This document shows positions 44,866-58,566 of a stretch of DNA of 64,000 nucleotides, piece after piece (positions within the stretch are counted from its first letter, which is position 1; every line of letters starts with the position of its first letter). Below the pieces are notes generated by a model. The model had not been told where the DNA came from. It saw only the letters and a program-made list of their open reading frames with translations, and did not search any database. Source of the DNA: Chytriomyces cf. hyalinus JEL632 (Eukaryota > Chytridiomycota > Chytridiomycetes > Chytridiales > Chytriomycetaceae); contig JAIWWG010000050.1 in assembly GCA_025435555.1 (NCBI GenBank), positions 186,001-250,000 on the forward strand. The letters run 5' to 3'. Made by a program: the position numbers and the translations under genes.

Positions 44866-45523
44866 GGTTATTTTTTCATTGGTGCAAATGCCCCCACACA
44901 ACTTTCTTCGCGTTTTCAAAGTCTGTTCATCGCTGGAAGGGAAAATGACAATGGTTCCACGGAATTCGTGAGTGTACAGCAGACCTTGGATAAAGCGTTG
45001 GTCGCCTGATTGGCGGACAGTGTCCTTTGGCAGCCGTGTGAGAGAAGCACAGTTGTGACGTGAAGAATACGGGAAAATGAGCCACAGAAGTTAGTGACAG
45101 GCCATCTTGAGTCCTCCTCGAATGCCTGGCATGACAGCTGTGGAATGAAAGACAACGCGTGAGACCAACTTCTTCTACTTTGAAGAGATGAAGTACAGCC
45201 AACACTCAGTGCCGCATTGACTGGATCATTCGGTCCATCATCGGCATAACAAACACCGCGTTAAAAGGCCGCAGGTTTTGGAGTGTGCCACATCCGGGTG
45301 TTCCGGTGTGCATTAGACCGCCGCTGCGACGATCAGCACCAGCACCAGACTCTGAGAAGTGATCGCCTCCCCGGCCGGCCGAGAGCCAACAAGGGGCCAG
45401 TTCGCGTTTTCATCGTCCGTCTGGCTGTTGCCATATTGCATTCATTTATTTGTCAACCCAACTGCCCATGAGCTGGTCCATGTGGCCCCCTTTTGAAGAA
45501 AAGATCCAAAAAAAGACAACAAT
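44866..45523. promoter_or_regulatory. Divergent gap between peroxiredoxin and PMP47 carrier
   Basis: A gap of 658 bases, long for this window. No gene, repeat or clear motif was found. Confidence 0.45.
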
Positions 45524-46952
45524 ATGGCTTCAGACAACGTTGTGCATGCGCTTGCAGTGAGTACGGCCGCGGCCTCAGAGCATTGCACGTGCACTCACTG
45601 ACTCACGGCCCGCTCTCTCTTTCTCAGGGTGCCGGAGGTGGCATGGTCTCCATGGCTCTTACCTACCCACTGGTCACCGTCTCCACGCGTGCCCAAATCA
45701 ACAAAGCGCCCGCCCCACAGTCGCCGTCAAAAGCAACCTCCGCAGATGCTGCTGCCTCTACAGTTAAAGCCCCCGTCTCAGCCTTCAAAGCTCAGAAGGA
45801 TGCCTTCCTCAAGATCATTCGCGAAGAAGGTGTCGCTGGACTCTATTCGTAAGTTTTCTTGTTTCCCTTCCCCACCCGCCCAAGATCTTGCTCTCGGTTA
45901 TGTGTGCGGCCATCTACGTCGCCAAGTTTTCGCTGCCCAAACAAAATCAGCCTCATGGGACCCATAAAAAAACTGTACCAACCGCATTTTCAAAATGTCA
46001 ACAACCTTACGCCGGGCAATTCTTCCTTTTTACCATTCATCAGAGGTGTCGAATCGGCCATGTTTGGAATCGCTGTCACTCAAGGAGTGTACTACTACTG
46101 GTACGAAACTGTCAAAGCTGCTTTCGAAGCTGCGCAAGAAGCCGAGCGCTCCATCAGCACATTCGAAAGCATGGCGGCTGGAGCTGTTGCAGGCGCCGCA
46201 ACCTCTCTCATGTAATTGGCTTGTTTTTTTCTTCAAACGCATTCGATGGGGCAAGTTTGAAAACTGACGCTCGCAAATTGCCTTTTCTGCCACGCATATT
46301 CAATAGTACAAACCCCATCTGGGTCGTCAATGTGCGCGCAACCGTGAAAAAATCGAGCCTGGACGATGGAGCCAAACCCACCAAGCCACTCACGACCATG
46401 CAAATTGTTTCCAAAATTTACAACGAGGAAGGCATCACTGGGTTCTGGAAGGGAATCATTCCAGCCTTGATCCTCGTCATCAACCCCATCATTCAATACA
46501 CTGTCTTTGAGAAGTTGAAGGACTTACTCCAGCAGCGCCGCACTGCCAAGGGTGGCGGTGCATTGACTGGGTTCGACTTTTTCCTGTTGGGCGCTGTGAG
46601 TAAATTGGCTGCGACGAGCATCACATATCCGTACATTGTCGTGAAGAGTCGTATGCAGCTGAAACAAAGCGACAATGACAAGGAGCGATACAACAATGTT
46701 GTGGATGGAATCAGGAAAATTGTTAAAGCCGAGGGCGTTGCTGGGCTCTACAAGGGTATTGAGGCAAAGCTTGTCCAAAGTGTTCTGGCCAGTGCTTTCA
46801 CGTTTGCATTCAAAGAGGAGGTAACGTCGAAATTTTATGGATACTCTTATGACTTCTCTCCCACCTAACGCGTCTTCCGTTCTCCGCAGCTGTACAACTC
46901 TGCTTGCTGGTTGCTGGTATTGCTTAAGCTCCGGGAAGCCAAGAAGCTTTAA
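45524..46952 (+). CDS. Peroxisomal adenine-nucleotide carrier (PMP47/ANT1/SLC25A17 type)
   Basis: A mitochondrial-carrier-family protein of the peroxisomal branch, which brings ATP or CoA/NAD into peroxisomes. Exons 45524-45556, 45628-45848, 46044-46211, 46307-46820 and 46890-46952 sum to 999 bases, giving 332 aa. The three repeats are visible: GGMVSMALTYPLVTVSTRAQ, MAAGAVAGAATSLMITNPIW with VVNVRA, and AVSKLAATSITYPYIVVKSR with MQLKQ. These are the PX-D/E-x-x-K/R-derived signatures, in which Leu/Ile replaces the acidic residue, as is common in this branch. Conserved GLYSG- and GLYKGIEAKLVQSVL-type blocks follow each repeat. It ends in a Lys-rich tail (LREAKKL). Confidence 0.87.
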
Positions 46953-47139
46953 ACTATTTTCGCGTTTCTCTGCGTATGCGTAACCTCCATATCTATTCAT
47001 TGGGATCTGCAGTTGGTTGTGCTTGCACTTGGAGGAATTTTTTTTTTGTTCTCGCGTTCTCACCTTTTATTTTTCCAAGTTTTTGTTTGACAAATTTGAT
47101 AATCGTTCAAAACAAACCTTTTTTTGTTGTCTTCGACTT

Positions 47140-48753
47140 ATGCCAGAAAACCCAGTTGTTGCTAATTTGGAGCGGCTGGCGGAGACGCAAATCGCTGCGC
47201 CCGTTCCTGTCAAGGCCCGGCTCTTGTTACAAACCTCAGAACAGATCAGCACACGGCGCCAATACCCGTCACATCCAAGCATACGAGTGCATGACCAAGC
47301 TACCAACGAACCACATCCAGCAAGCTCCAGCTATGCTGCGGACGACAGCAATCTGACCAGTCCTTACGGCCGGCAACAACGGAATGCTTCAAACTCGTTT
47401 CATCACCGTCGCTCAACTGCAATTGGAAATCCAGTTTACGATGGAACAAATGGCTCTACGCGTATTATCCTTGTTCCGCCTGTTCCTGGAATGTCTGATG
47501 AAGAACGGCGGATGAATGTTGTTTCTCCGTCAGCTGAGGTGGTTGACAAGGTCGTACAGTGGCTCAAGCGTCCCTTCACACCGAACCACGGCACAAGCAT
47601 TCAACCAGCCATCACTGAGCCTGTGATCGCAAATCCAGCTATTCCACAGCCTCCCCCTGTCGCCGGTTCATTCACCGCTGCCCCGTCGTTTTCAACAAAG
47701 AAACGTGGAAAACGGCCGCCGATCTTGAGCACAGCTGCCTCCGCAAACACTCAAGTTTTTAATTCAAACCCTCATCCTCGTTTTACTCTCCCGGCTACAT
47801 TCTTCGGAATGCGCCCAACCGTCCATCAGATACCGCCAAAGGCCGCTCCACAACAGGCGTTTACCCCCACCACAGCTGCTGTACCATCTGCAGCAGTGTC
47901 AATCTCATCCAATTCTCCATTAAAGCCCCATCCTATCCAAAATAACCCACCAAGAGAAACAACTTACTCCCAGCCAACGATTCCTGGACCCATCTTGAGC
48001 CAGCCAGTCAACGCAAGACGTGCACAAGTAGCACCTCCAATGCACAGTACTCATTCACACGCGAGATTTGTACCGCCACAAAAGCAACCTCATCAAACGC
48101 GATCCTCCACCCTTCCAACTCCATACATCCCAACAGTCCCTCCACCCGCCGTCCTACACAACCAATACCCAGCGTCACAACCCACAAACAGTATCGCTGC
48201 AGCTGCAGCTGCTGAAAGTTCCACAGAATGGCAACCCCACTCTGAAAACGCGAATCTGTATCGACAGCGTCCATCCTTCAACATGCCACCACCAGTGCAA
48301 CAAACCCGTCCTGTGAAACGATACATGAAGTTCCGTCCGAAAAAGGCACCAGGAGATGACGTCGACGGTGAGAGTAGTGATGATGGAGAGGACCGCGTGC
48401 TGCGTCCGTGCGACTACGTGGACGTGATTGATACGGTGCTTGACTTTGGCGGCGTTGCGCAGCCTGTGAAGGTTTTTTAAAAGTTTTAGTTTCTCTCTTG
48501 CACGTTTTGCCGTTTTGTTTACGCGTTGTTGTGGTAGACTGCACAGCCAACGGGATTCTTTGGACGACTTGGACACAGTTTGATTGGCGGAATCGATGTC
48601 GTGGGGTCCAAGCTGGCAGGAATCTTTGGAATCACGAACGGACGCTACGAAGAGTATTATGAAGATGGTGAGCGGTACGAGTACGAGGAAGAAGAGGTTG
48701 CTGCCGAAGCTGCTGCAAGCCGTGAGTTGAGGAATGCTTTGAGATCTGCATAA
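47140..48753 (+). CDS. Disordered protein with C-terminal FAM177-like segment
   Basis: Exons 47140-48471 and 48547-48753 sum to 1539 bases, giving 512 aa from the ATG at 47140 (MPENPVVANLERLAETQ). The first ~430 residues are Pro/Ser/Gln/Asn-rich and look unstructured. The last ~85 carry VDVIDTVLDFGGVAQPVK, then GGIDVVGSKLAGIFGITNG, RYEEYYEDGERYEYEEEE. The order of a hydrophobic helix, GxKLAxxFGIT and an acidic, Tyr-rich tail matches the small animal protein family FAM177. Function of that family is poorly known. It converges on the esterase gene, about 290 bases away. Confidence 0.65.
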
Positions 48754-49039
48754 GTGGTTCTTGTTTTTCAACTCCCCTCCCTCCTAACACCCTGTTATAT
48801 TTTTGATTCCGCTCTTAACTATACTCAATGTGATGGGTCACGCATTGGCGGCCCCAAATTAATAAACCCTGCCAACCTCTTAAGTTTCTCGCAGCATCAT
48901 AAGAAAATATGAATGGATGCACCCGTAGACTGAGGTGCTTTCAATGAGGCAGCGAGACATGATGACTCTTCCGTGCCAACACCGAAGGGAGTTGTCTGTG
49001 AAGTAACTCTGAGAAAAAAGAGCGTCATTTATTATCTGT

Positions 49040-50322
49040 TCAGTAATCGTCGTAGTTCTTAAAGAGAATGTCCGGCAACTTTGTTCTGTCCACTTGCTCA
49101 TTGAACGTGACTCGCGGTTTGACTATCTCGGGATTCAAGTCCGGCCAGGATTCTTTGATCGTCTTCAGCAACGCAGCCGCCAGCAGCGTGTTTCCCCTCG
49201 CAGCCAGGTGCAGGCCATCAGACAAGAGGTCCGCAACATCGTCCATCGTGTACTCGGTTTGCCCCTTTCCAAAAAAGACTTCCCAAATGTCCACCACCTG
49301 CAACGCAGATCCCCACGTCTTTTTCGCTTCAATCCCCACCTCCAGGCACGCGTCTCTGTACAATTTAGTGTATCCAACCTCCCGATCTCCTTCCTTCCCC
49401 TTCAGCTTGCATTTCTCATGCCAACGGAGCGGATCGACAGGAGGTGGGGTAATGATGACGACGCGGGTGTCCGGCGACAGGCTTTTGACCGTGGCCAGCA
49501 TTTCAAGTAAATTGGCCTTGTACTGCGGGATCGGGACAGGCTGCCTTTGATTCTTTTCAGGCAACACGGCATCGTTCGCGCCCAAAAAAAGGGTCATGAC
49601 TTTGATTTGCGGAGTTCGGGATGTGCCTGGTGCAGGCAGCGTTGAGGCCAGTGTGTCGGCGAGCACGTGTTTGCACCATTCCGTGTTGTATCCTGTGCAA
49701 GGTGTGGGTGATAACAATGAGTGTTGAGTCGACGAAGGGATTAATCAGTAGTTACCCGAGAAGCCGCGGTTGACCACATCGAGTCTGCGCATGTATGCAT
49801 CTGCGAGGATCGCACCCCAGCCTTGGATGACCGGGTTGAACGAATGCTACATACATCAAAATGGGATAGTCAGCAACGGTCTCAGTGGTTGATGAGGCCG
49901 CACCTGTGTGATGGAGTCGCCGAAGAGAACGAGTTGGTCCAGCGAGAGGTTGTGCATTTTGTTGCGATTTCTGCGTCAGTGAAATTAACAACCAACTGAC
50001 TCGACACGAATATTTCAAGCACTCACATTGTTGGTCGACTGCTTTGCCTGCTGGAGTACAGCAGCAGCAAGATGAAAAAGATCAGACCCGCTGATAAAAT
50101 ATTTTTGCGTGATAGTCTGCCGTTGAGCGGGAGGTTGAGTCGGCTGATGGGCAAAGCCAACGTGCGAGGCGAGAACGGGGGGTATACTCCCTGCGCCGGA
50201 AAGAGCGGCGAGAAGAGGGCAGCTGGGGGCGTCGTCCTCTTAGGATCGATGATGGAGGGCAGGCCATCGCTTGATTTGGGTTTCAGAACTCGGGGCAGGA
50301 CCGGCGTGCCGTGGCGGGACAT
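49040..50322 (-). CDS. Membrane-anchored SGNH/GDSL esterase (IAH1-like)
   Basis: A hydrolase of the isoamyl-acetate esterase group. From the ATG at 50322, a ~75-residue Pro/Ser/Arg-rich head is followed by one membrane segment (ILSAGLIFFILLLLY). An intron joins this to NRNKMHNLSLDQLVLFGDS with the catalytic Ser block GDSITQ. Later blocks are NRGFSGYNTEW, TLFLGANDAVLP and LLSDGLHLAARG, giving the Asp-x-x-His pair. Introns lie near 50022-49970, 49900-49850 and 49760-49695. Yeast Iah1 is soluble, so the N-terminal anchor is an unusual addition; it predicts a type II membrane enzyme. The Met in NRNKMHNL would be the start of a soluble form. Confidence 0.8.
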
Positions 50323-50599
50323 GCGATGAATGGGTATGTGTTGGGTTGGGTTGCGAATGCGTTTAGGCAAAGATTTCGGGTGTTGGCGCAAACTGAATGG
50401 ACAAGGGGGTGGTGTGGGGAAAAGACAACTGAATGGTCAGTCAGTGCATGTCCGTCCGAATGTTTTATTTCCCTGCGCGTGACACTGCGAAAATGCTGAT
50501 GCTGTAAAGAATCTGTCCGAAACGGAATCCGGACAAAAACATTGACCCTTGAAAGCAGACAAAGAAGGCTCACGAGTCAAAGCAAAAAACCAACCGAAA

Positions 50600-51745
50600 A
50601 TGGCCTCGAGCGAGTCCATCCCAGACGACTTGCGGCGCCTATGGGCATCCATGACCCCGGACCAGCGTGACCGAATCAAGAAGACTGCCCGTGATGTCGC
50701 GCGAGACGGATGTTGAGTTTGCCACCTTCTACATGCCGCACCTGTCCGCCCGACTAACTCTCAATCCGTGCTGCGTTATTCTCTTTCATCTGGCTCTGGC
50801 TTTGGCAAATGACCAGCAAGCATGGCTTTCAACACAAACAGTCCCATCAACGTCACCGTCTCTTTTTCGCAGACGTCCTCGCACTCACACTCCCAGTCGC
50901 AATCTGTGTCAAAGGTGCCGTCTCTCAGCCAGACTCGGCGCAAGCAGCGCGGCGAGATAGGAAAGTCCAGAAACCCCAACAGTGCCAAAAAGTCTTCTTC
51001 AAAAAAATCGGTGATCCCCTTCAAAACAACCAAGTTCACTGCAAGCACTACCCCGGTTGCAAAACCATGGGCCTTGGCTTCTTCAGACGGTTCTGCTGGC
51101 ACTCTTAAACGATCGATTCTCCTTCTTTCGGACTCACAACCGACAGCCTTGACTCTGCCAGCACAGAAATTGATTGGCACTTCTCACCACAGCCCCAGTA
51201 ACCAACTACGCGTCATACCTAAGCAAATCCAAGCCAAAACCCTCGCGCAGCATGGAATCAAACAGTCTGCTGCCAGAGAGTCTGCGATACCAACCAGCGA
51301 GAATAGTGTGCGTCGCTTCTCGTCTACGATTCCGAATGGTGCCAAGCTGTTCGCGTCCAACGCAGCCATCAACATGAACTACAAATCTGCCATGGATGAA
51401 AACGATGCCAGCCTCTCTGACGTCGAGCCTGCACCGTCTCCAGTATTTGCGCCAGTAGCTCCCCACTCCCCAAGCGATACTAAATCCTTCGATTTACCAA
51501 GACGATCCACAAGACGCACCAGCGCGATTGATAAAACAAGCAAGATTCTAAGCTCCGAAGCCGGTTGGGATGAAGAAGAGGAGGATGAAGGCACGCTTAT
51601 GAAAACATTGACAACAGCAGCCGCCCGCAACAGACTCATGTATGATACTGCGACTACAAGTGGCGCTGAATGGATGCCCTGGATGGACGATGATGCTGCG
51701 TTTGAGGCGTATTTGAAGGACGATGCGATTGTCCCAATGCTTTAA
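50600..51745 (+). CDS. Hypothetical Ser/Lys-rich protein
   Basis: Exons 50600-50711 and 50817-51745 sum to 1041 bases, giving 346 aa in one frame. The start MASSESIPDDLRRLWASMTP, followed by DQRDRIKKTARDVARDG, forms a short helical head. The rest is Ser/Thr/Lys/Pro-rich, with a basic stretch (SQTRRKQRGEIGKSRNP) and an acidic, conserved-looking end (GWDEEEEDEGTLMKTL, then TTSGAEWMPWMDDDAAFEAY). I do not recognise a family; basic and acidic patches suggest a nuclear or cytoskeletal role, but this is a guess. An intron that skips part of the gap is needed to join the two pieces. Confidence 0.55.
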
Positions 51746-51792
51746 TAAAGAGAACTGCGCATGCCACCAAAGGTGCAGTAAAAAATTAAAAC

Positions 51793-54097
<2,305 letters not shown>

Positions 54098-54400
54098 CCG
54101 CGCTTTGTGTGATGGTGTTGGCGTCAATAAAACATTGCTCAACCATCCCTTCTCCTCTTTCTCTTTCTCCTCCTATCACCATCCATTCATTAACGCGTTC
54201 TGACAGCTCTCTTCCAAGGAACATGCGCGTATCTGATGCCAGCAACTGCTCACTTCTTCACGTGCAATGGTAGTTGTGTTCCATCCCATTTTATTCACAC
54301 TTCAAATACTACAAAAAACAAACTTCATATTTACAGCAAGGTGCATTCGCTAAAAAAAAAACCATTTTCACGACACATTCACAAACACTGGAAAAGCTGC

Positions 54401-55355
54401 TTAGCTCAACTTGAACGGTTCGTTTCTTGTCAGCAGCGTGGGGTTCTGGTTCTTTCTCTCCAAACGCGTCTCGTCCGCCGTCGTCAGTCTCACAACCACA
54501 ACTGGGCAGCTCGCACGCGAGAGGACGTAGTTGGAAACACTTCCAGCCATCATTCCTTCCAAGTGAGATTTTCCGGAGCTTCCCACAATGAGCATGTCGG
54601 GTTGGAATGTGTCGGCGACTTCGCAGATTTTGGGTCCGACTTGGCCGAGGGAGGAGGAGACGGCGATTTGGACAGCGAATTTGCAGTCGGCGGGGTAGCT
54701 ATCGTGGACGGTGGAGACGAGGGTCTTGCCGCGTGCATAGGTCTGTTTTTATGGGATGTCGTTTAGTTAATGGGGAACAGGAATCAAGGCAAGGAGGAAC
54801 AAAGGAAGCATTTTTTACCGCTTCGCGTTCAAGCTCGTTTTGGATCACAAAGAGTGTAGTAATGATGTCTTCAGAGGATCGGACGAGCTTAGAGAGAACA
54901 AACTTGAGAGCTCGAATGGAGTGGTTGGCCTCGTCCATGGCAAGCAGGATTTTGCTACCAGAGCGTTGTTGCTGGCCTTGTTGTTGTTGCTGCTGGCCTT
55001 GCTGTTGCTGACCCTGTTGTTGTTGGCCTTGCTGTTGCTGGCCCTGAAGACCTTGTTGTTGACCTTCTTGTTGTTGACCTTGACCTTCCGACCGGGAGGT
55101 GCCCTCTTTGGCGATCTGCTCTGCTCGCTGCTGAGTCGACTGCGCGTCTGAGGAGTTCTTGGTGTCTTCTCCTTGTCTTGCCTGGTATTCAGCTGATCGC
55201 TGTTGTTGCTCAGCCTGTTGGGACTGCTGCTGTGCTTGTTGCTCGGCTTGCTGGGACTGCTGCTGGCCTTCAGCTCGTGCTTGCTGCTCGGATCGCTTCA
55301 GTTCTTCGGATGGGTTGAATTCGGTAGGCTTGCTTGCAGTGTTTGTGGAGGACAT
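54401..55355 (-). CDS. Universal stress protein with long Gln-rich N-terminus
   Basis: Two exons from the ATG at 55355. Residues ~20-135 are built almost only of Gln, Ala, Glu, Ser and Gly, with repeated GQQQQ units near the end of the tract (encoded at about 54965-55090). The C-terminal ~150 residues form a UspA domain: GSKILLAMDEANHSIRALKF, then VGPKICEVADTFQPDMLIVG and GSSGKSHLEGMMAGSVSNYV. The last shows the G-x2-G-x9-GS pattern of ATP-binding UspA proteins. It ends LSRASCPVVVVRL plus a short tail. The intron lies near 54745-54815. The Gln-rich part is prion-like in composition. Confidence 0.82.
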
Positions 55356-55923
55356 ATTTGCTTTTTTTTTTCGTGTTTGCTAAGTTGGAAGTGAAGGGGA
55401 AAGGGGGGGGGGGGGGATGGGTTTTATAGCTTTTTGTTGGGTGGGTTGTGAGTCATTGTTTTCGGTGCAAAAGGGAAACCACTTTGCTTCATTTACTGGA
55501 ACCACCCGACCGAGTCGCTGAAATGGTCGCAATTTCCACTGCCATAAAATTACCTCTTTTTTGATCGCAGTTCAACGAAGTCACTGCACGCATCACGGGC
55601 TCCAGGTGAGCTATCTGGTAGGTGGACAGGGGCACCGTCGCTGCTACTTAAATACTCTTGGCTACTCTGAAACAGGTGCATGCATGCAAGACGATGTTCG
55701 TGTATTCGCACTGTAGCTTACTGAGGCAGTGGGACTGATCTTCGCGCGGTGAAAGTTCAGCAAAGTGTAGCGTTACTCGGTCCACCACGTCCGACAGCTT
55801 CAATCCCGTGAAAAAGCGTTCGCTGGCATGCATGAATGAGTATTCGCACTAAACGTGGCCCAAAGTAACATTTTCAAGTAAAACAGGCCATGGTGGGTGA
55901 GCTTTGCAGATGAAGATGTTCCT
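55356..55923. other. Intergenic stretch with a poly-G run
   Basis: About 570 bases, with a 14-G run at 55403-55416. A piece at 55575-55604 (FNEVTARITGS) sits between GCAG and GTGAGC and could be a stray or relic plus-strand exon. No full gene was found. Confidence 0.45.
55403..55416. repeat. Poly-G tract (14 G)
   Basis: An uninterrupted G run about 50 bases upstream of the universal stress protein start; as read on that gene's strand it is a C run, like the one upstream of the gene at 8207. Confidence 0.9.
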
Positions 55924-56553
55924 CTATTCATAGTAACTTCGTTTCGACAGAATCTGACGCAAGCGATGGCGTCCCTCAGCATAGATTGAAACGGCTCGTT
56001 GTCCAGTCGCTGCTCGCCGCCTCCGCGCACCAAGCCATGCATGGACAGTATAAGCAACAACTATCAGAATAAAGACGGGGACATAGAACGGCTTCACTCC
56101 CATCTGTCGAATGTGGAGGTGTCAGAGGTCTGCACTTATGAGGTGGAATACGCGCGAACCTGGCGATCATCGATTGAAGAACTCCTGGCGCTGCCTGGAA
56201 CCAAATGCGGGCATGTCACTGGACAGGATATAAGACCCGAGAATTCATCGGATCCGTCACAGCACTGTGAGTCTGAGCAAGACACGATATTTGCGAGTAA
56301 GTCTGACGCACAAATCAGCCCGTTCGAACAGGAAAATCCGCTACGAACCGCATACGCCGTCGTTAACTCTGCTCGATGGAATCTCGACCGTCTTGCCTGT
56401 TAATCCCATACAGACGAAGCGGCCGTTTGCACAGGCGGCAGTTCGAGGCTCGTCGGAACCGTCTTTGCAGTCGCAGTAGTCATCATTAACAGCTTGGATG
56501 GGTAAGGTGCGTGATCCATCAGCGCAAGTGAAGGATGTGGGTGTGTTGGCCAT
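55924..56553 (-). CDS. Short glucosidase II beta-like (PRKCSH N-terminal) membrane protein
   Basis: Exons 56349-56553, 56160-56272 and 55924-56103 sum to 498 bases, giving 165 aa. From the ATG at 56553: SFTCADGSRTLPIQAVNDDY, CDCKDGSDEPRTAACANG, IPSSRVNDGVCDSQCCDGSD. These are the two tandem LDL-A-like Cys/acidic repeats that open glucosidase II beta. Instead of the coiled coil, MRH domain and ER signal of the full subunit, it ends in one membrane helix (GVKPFYVPVFILIVVAYTVH) and a basic tail (ARRRRAATGQRAVSIY). No clear signal peptide precedes the repeats, though an upstream exon may exist. Glucosidase II beta acts in ER glycoprotein trimming; the role of this short form is unknown. It is divergent from the ABC gene across 73 bases. 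Confidence 0.75.
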
Positions 56554-56626
56554 ATGGATGTTGGTGGTAAATAAATGCAAAATATTAAATAAATCCGTGA
56601 TAAATATTATCTCAGTCACAAGCTCA
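56554..56626. promoter_or_regulatory. 73-base divergent promoter
   Basis: The smallest divergent gap in the window. It is AT-rich (TAAATAAATCCGTGATAAAT at 56587-56606) and must carry both start regions, unless one gene has a further upstream exon. Confidence 0.5.
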
Positions 56627-57802
56627 ATGTCAGCGAACGTGTTCAAATGCTCGCACGCACAACTGCTGCGTTACGGCACTGCCAGCATTGATGGTGCCGT
56701 ATTCAAGCAGCCGTTGAGCATGGCCGTGAATCCGCGGGACAGATGGGCCGTTGTTGGGAAGGTGACACCGACGATGTAGTGGTCGTGTACCAGGTCTCAA
56801 GCCGACTCCTACCTCCAGGTCGGCTCGGGCAAATCTACGCTTGCCTCCGCATTAACGGGCGGGCTACGCTGGATCTCGAAAGACCCCGTCTCCACTGAGG
56901 GTAACAAACTGCTGTCCTTCAAAGAGCACTCGCATGCTCTCTCGTACGCATCGCACTCCATCGCTGATCGATACCATTCATATATTGGTGAGGATGAAGT
57001 CACTGTGGGTCAGTTCTTGCTGGGTTTGGACTCGAAACGACGCGTGGATGTTGTGGTTCACGATGCTGAGGGCAATGCGATAAACAGGGGCTTGGAAGTG
57101 TTTGACCCGTTTAAGACTCTGGACAGTCGCGCTTTGTCTCTTGCGAGAAAGTTCAAGCTTGAAGAGCTGGTCCCAATGCCGCTGATACGCCTGTCAAACG
57201 GACAACTTATGCGCACACGGCTCGCAAAGTCGCTTCTTTTCTCAAATGCTGCAAATGCAAAGCTTCTTATTCTTGACGAGCCGTTCAGTTGAGTTTGTTT
57301 TAGGTTTAATTTCAGTTGAGTTTGGGCTTGCTTTCAATGCACTGCTCGTTCATACTTTTGCTCTCTTCGCGCGCAGTGGGACTGGACGTTGCAACGCGTC
57401 AAAATCTGTCATCTCTGCTCGGAGAACTATCCGACGATCCAAACGCGCCGAATTTGATGCTTCTCCTTCGCCCGCAAGACGCGCTCCCTTCTTGGATCAC
57501 GCACGTTCTTGAATTGGACAACATGAACATATCATTTCAAGGAACTGCGTCCGATTACGATAGCCACAAAGCCTCTCAAGAACATGTTACCGCTGCAGAA
57601 AAGATCACGCCGGACGTGATTTCTAAAAAAGTGACGGACTCAGCACCCAAATCGAATGGCAGTTCCGTGAAACTTGCCGAGTTGAAAAATGTGACGGTGC
57701 AAGCTGCAGACGGTGCCAAAATTCTTGACAATGTCAATTGGACCATTTGCGAAAACGAGCGTTGGGGTCTTACTGGACCAAACGGGTGATTTCTATATTT
57801 TT

Positions 57803-57850
<48 letters not shown>

Positions 57851-58490
57851 AGCAACTAACCTCAATCTAATCAGGTCCGGCAAAACAACCCTCCTTTCCA
57901 TCTTAGTCGGAGATCACCCGCAAGCATACTCGAATGAAGTCACTCTATTTGGCCAACCTCGCGGAACTCCAGGAGTTTCCATTTGGGACATCAAATCCCG
58001 CATCGGTTTCGTGAGCCCTGAATTGCACATGCACTTTACATCCAGAATCCATAGCGGCCACATCAAAAACACCACTACCACAGGCTCATCTTCCGTGACC
58101 TTGCTGGACGTGGTTGTAAGTGGGTTTGCCAAAGAAGGTATCGCATCTCACACAGAAACAAGCCAAAAACAACGAAGATCCGCAATATCCTTGATGCAAG
58201 AATTGGGCATTGCCTCAAAAATGGATTTGCCATTTCTTCAGCTTTCGATGGGGGAGCAGAGGCTGGGGTTCATTTGCAGGGCTATTGTGGATGCATCACG
58301 AACGCTTTTTATTTTTGATGAACCGTTTCAAGGGGTGGATGAGGAGGGCGTGAAACGCGTTCATTCGTGGTTGACTGAGAATTTGGAAGGTCGGGCATTG
58401 ATCATTGTCTCGCATCACGAGGAAGAGATTGAGAGTGTTGTCACGCAGCGGATTATGCTGCAAGAAGGCAAAGTCGTCATGTGCGGGTGA
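56627..58490 (+). CDS. Soluble twin ABC ATPase (YDR061W/ModF-like)
   Basis: Two ABC nucleotide-binding domains and no membrane part. Start ATG 56627 (MSANVFKCSHAQLLRYG). Domain 1: GKVGSGKSTLASALTGG (Walker A across intron 1), LIRLSNGQLMRTRLAKSLL (signature), AKLLILDEPFS (Walker B). Domain 2: WGLTGPNGSGKTTLLSILVG (Walker A split by the intron with the A run), LQLSMGEQRLGFICRAIV (signature) and TLFIFDEPFQGVDEEGVKR (Walker B), then LIIVSHHEEEI with the switch His. The layout fits the yeast YDR061W/bacterial ModF-like group, whose role is not established. Intron 1 starts GTGACACC at 56761. Confidence 0.82.
57804..57847. repeat. Poly-A run (44 A) inside an intron
   Basis: An uninterrupted A run in the intron that splits the second Walker A of the twin ABC gene. 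A CTAAC branch-like word and CAG acceptor follow at about 57857-57874. Length is likely variable or mis-sized in assembly. Confidence 0.9.
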
Positions 58491-58566
58491 CTGATGAGGG
58501 GGACGCTGGAGAAGATAAACCTGGTCACATGATTTCAAAAAGATTGCCAAAAGATTTTACAAAAAA

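Noticed and set aside
55575-55604. Possible plus-strand exon FNEVTARITGS flanked by splice-like signals
   Set aside because: Only one short piece was found with no partner exons or start; too little to call a gene.
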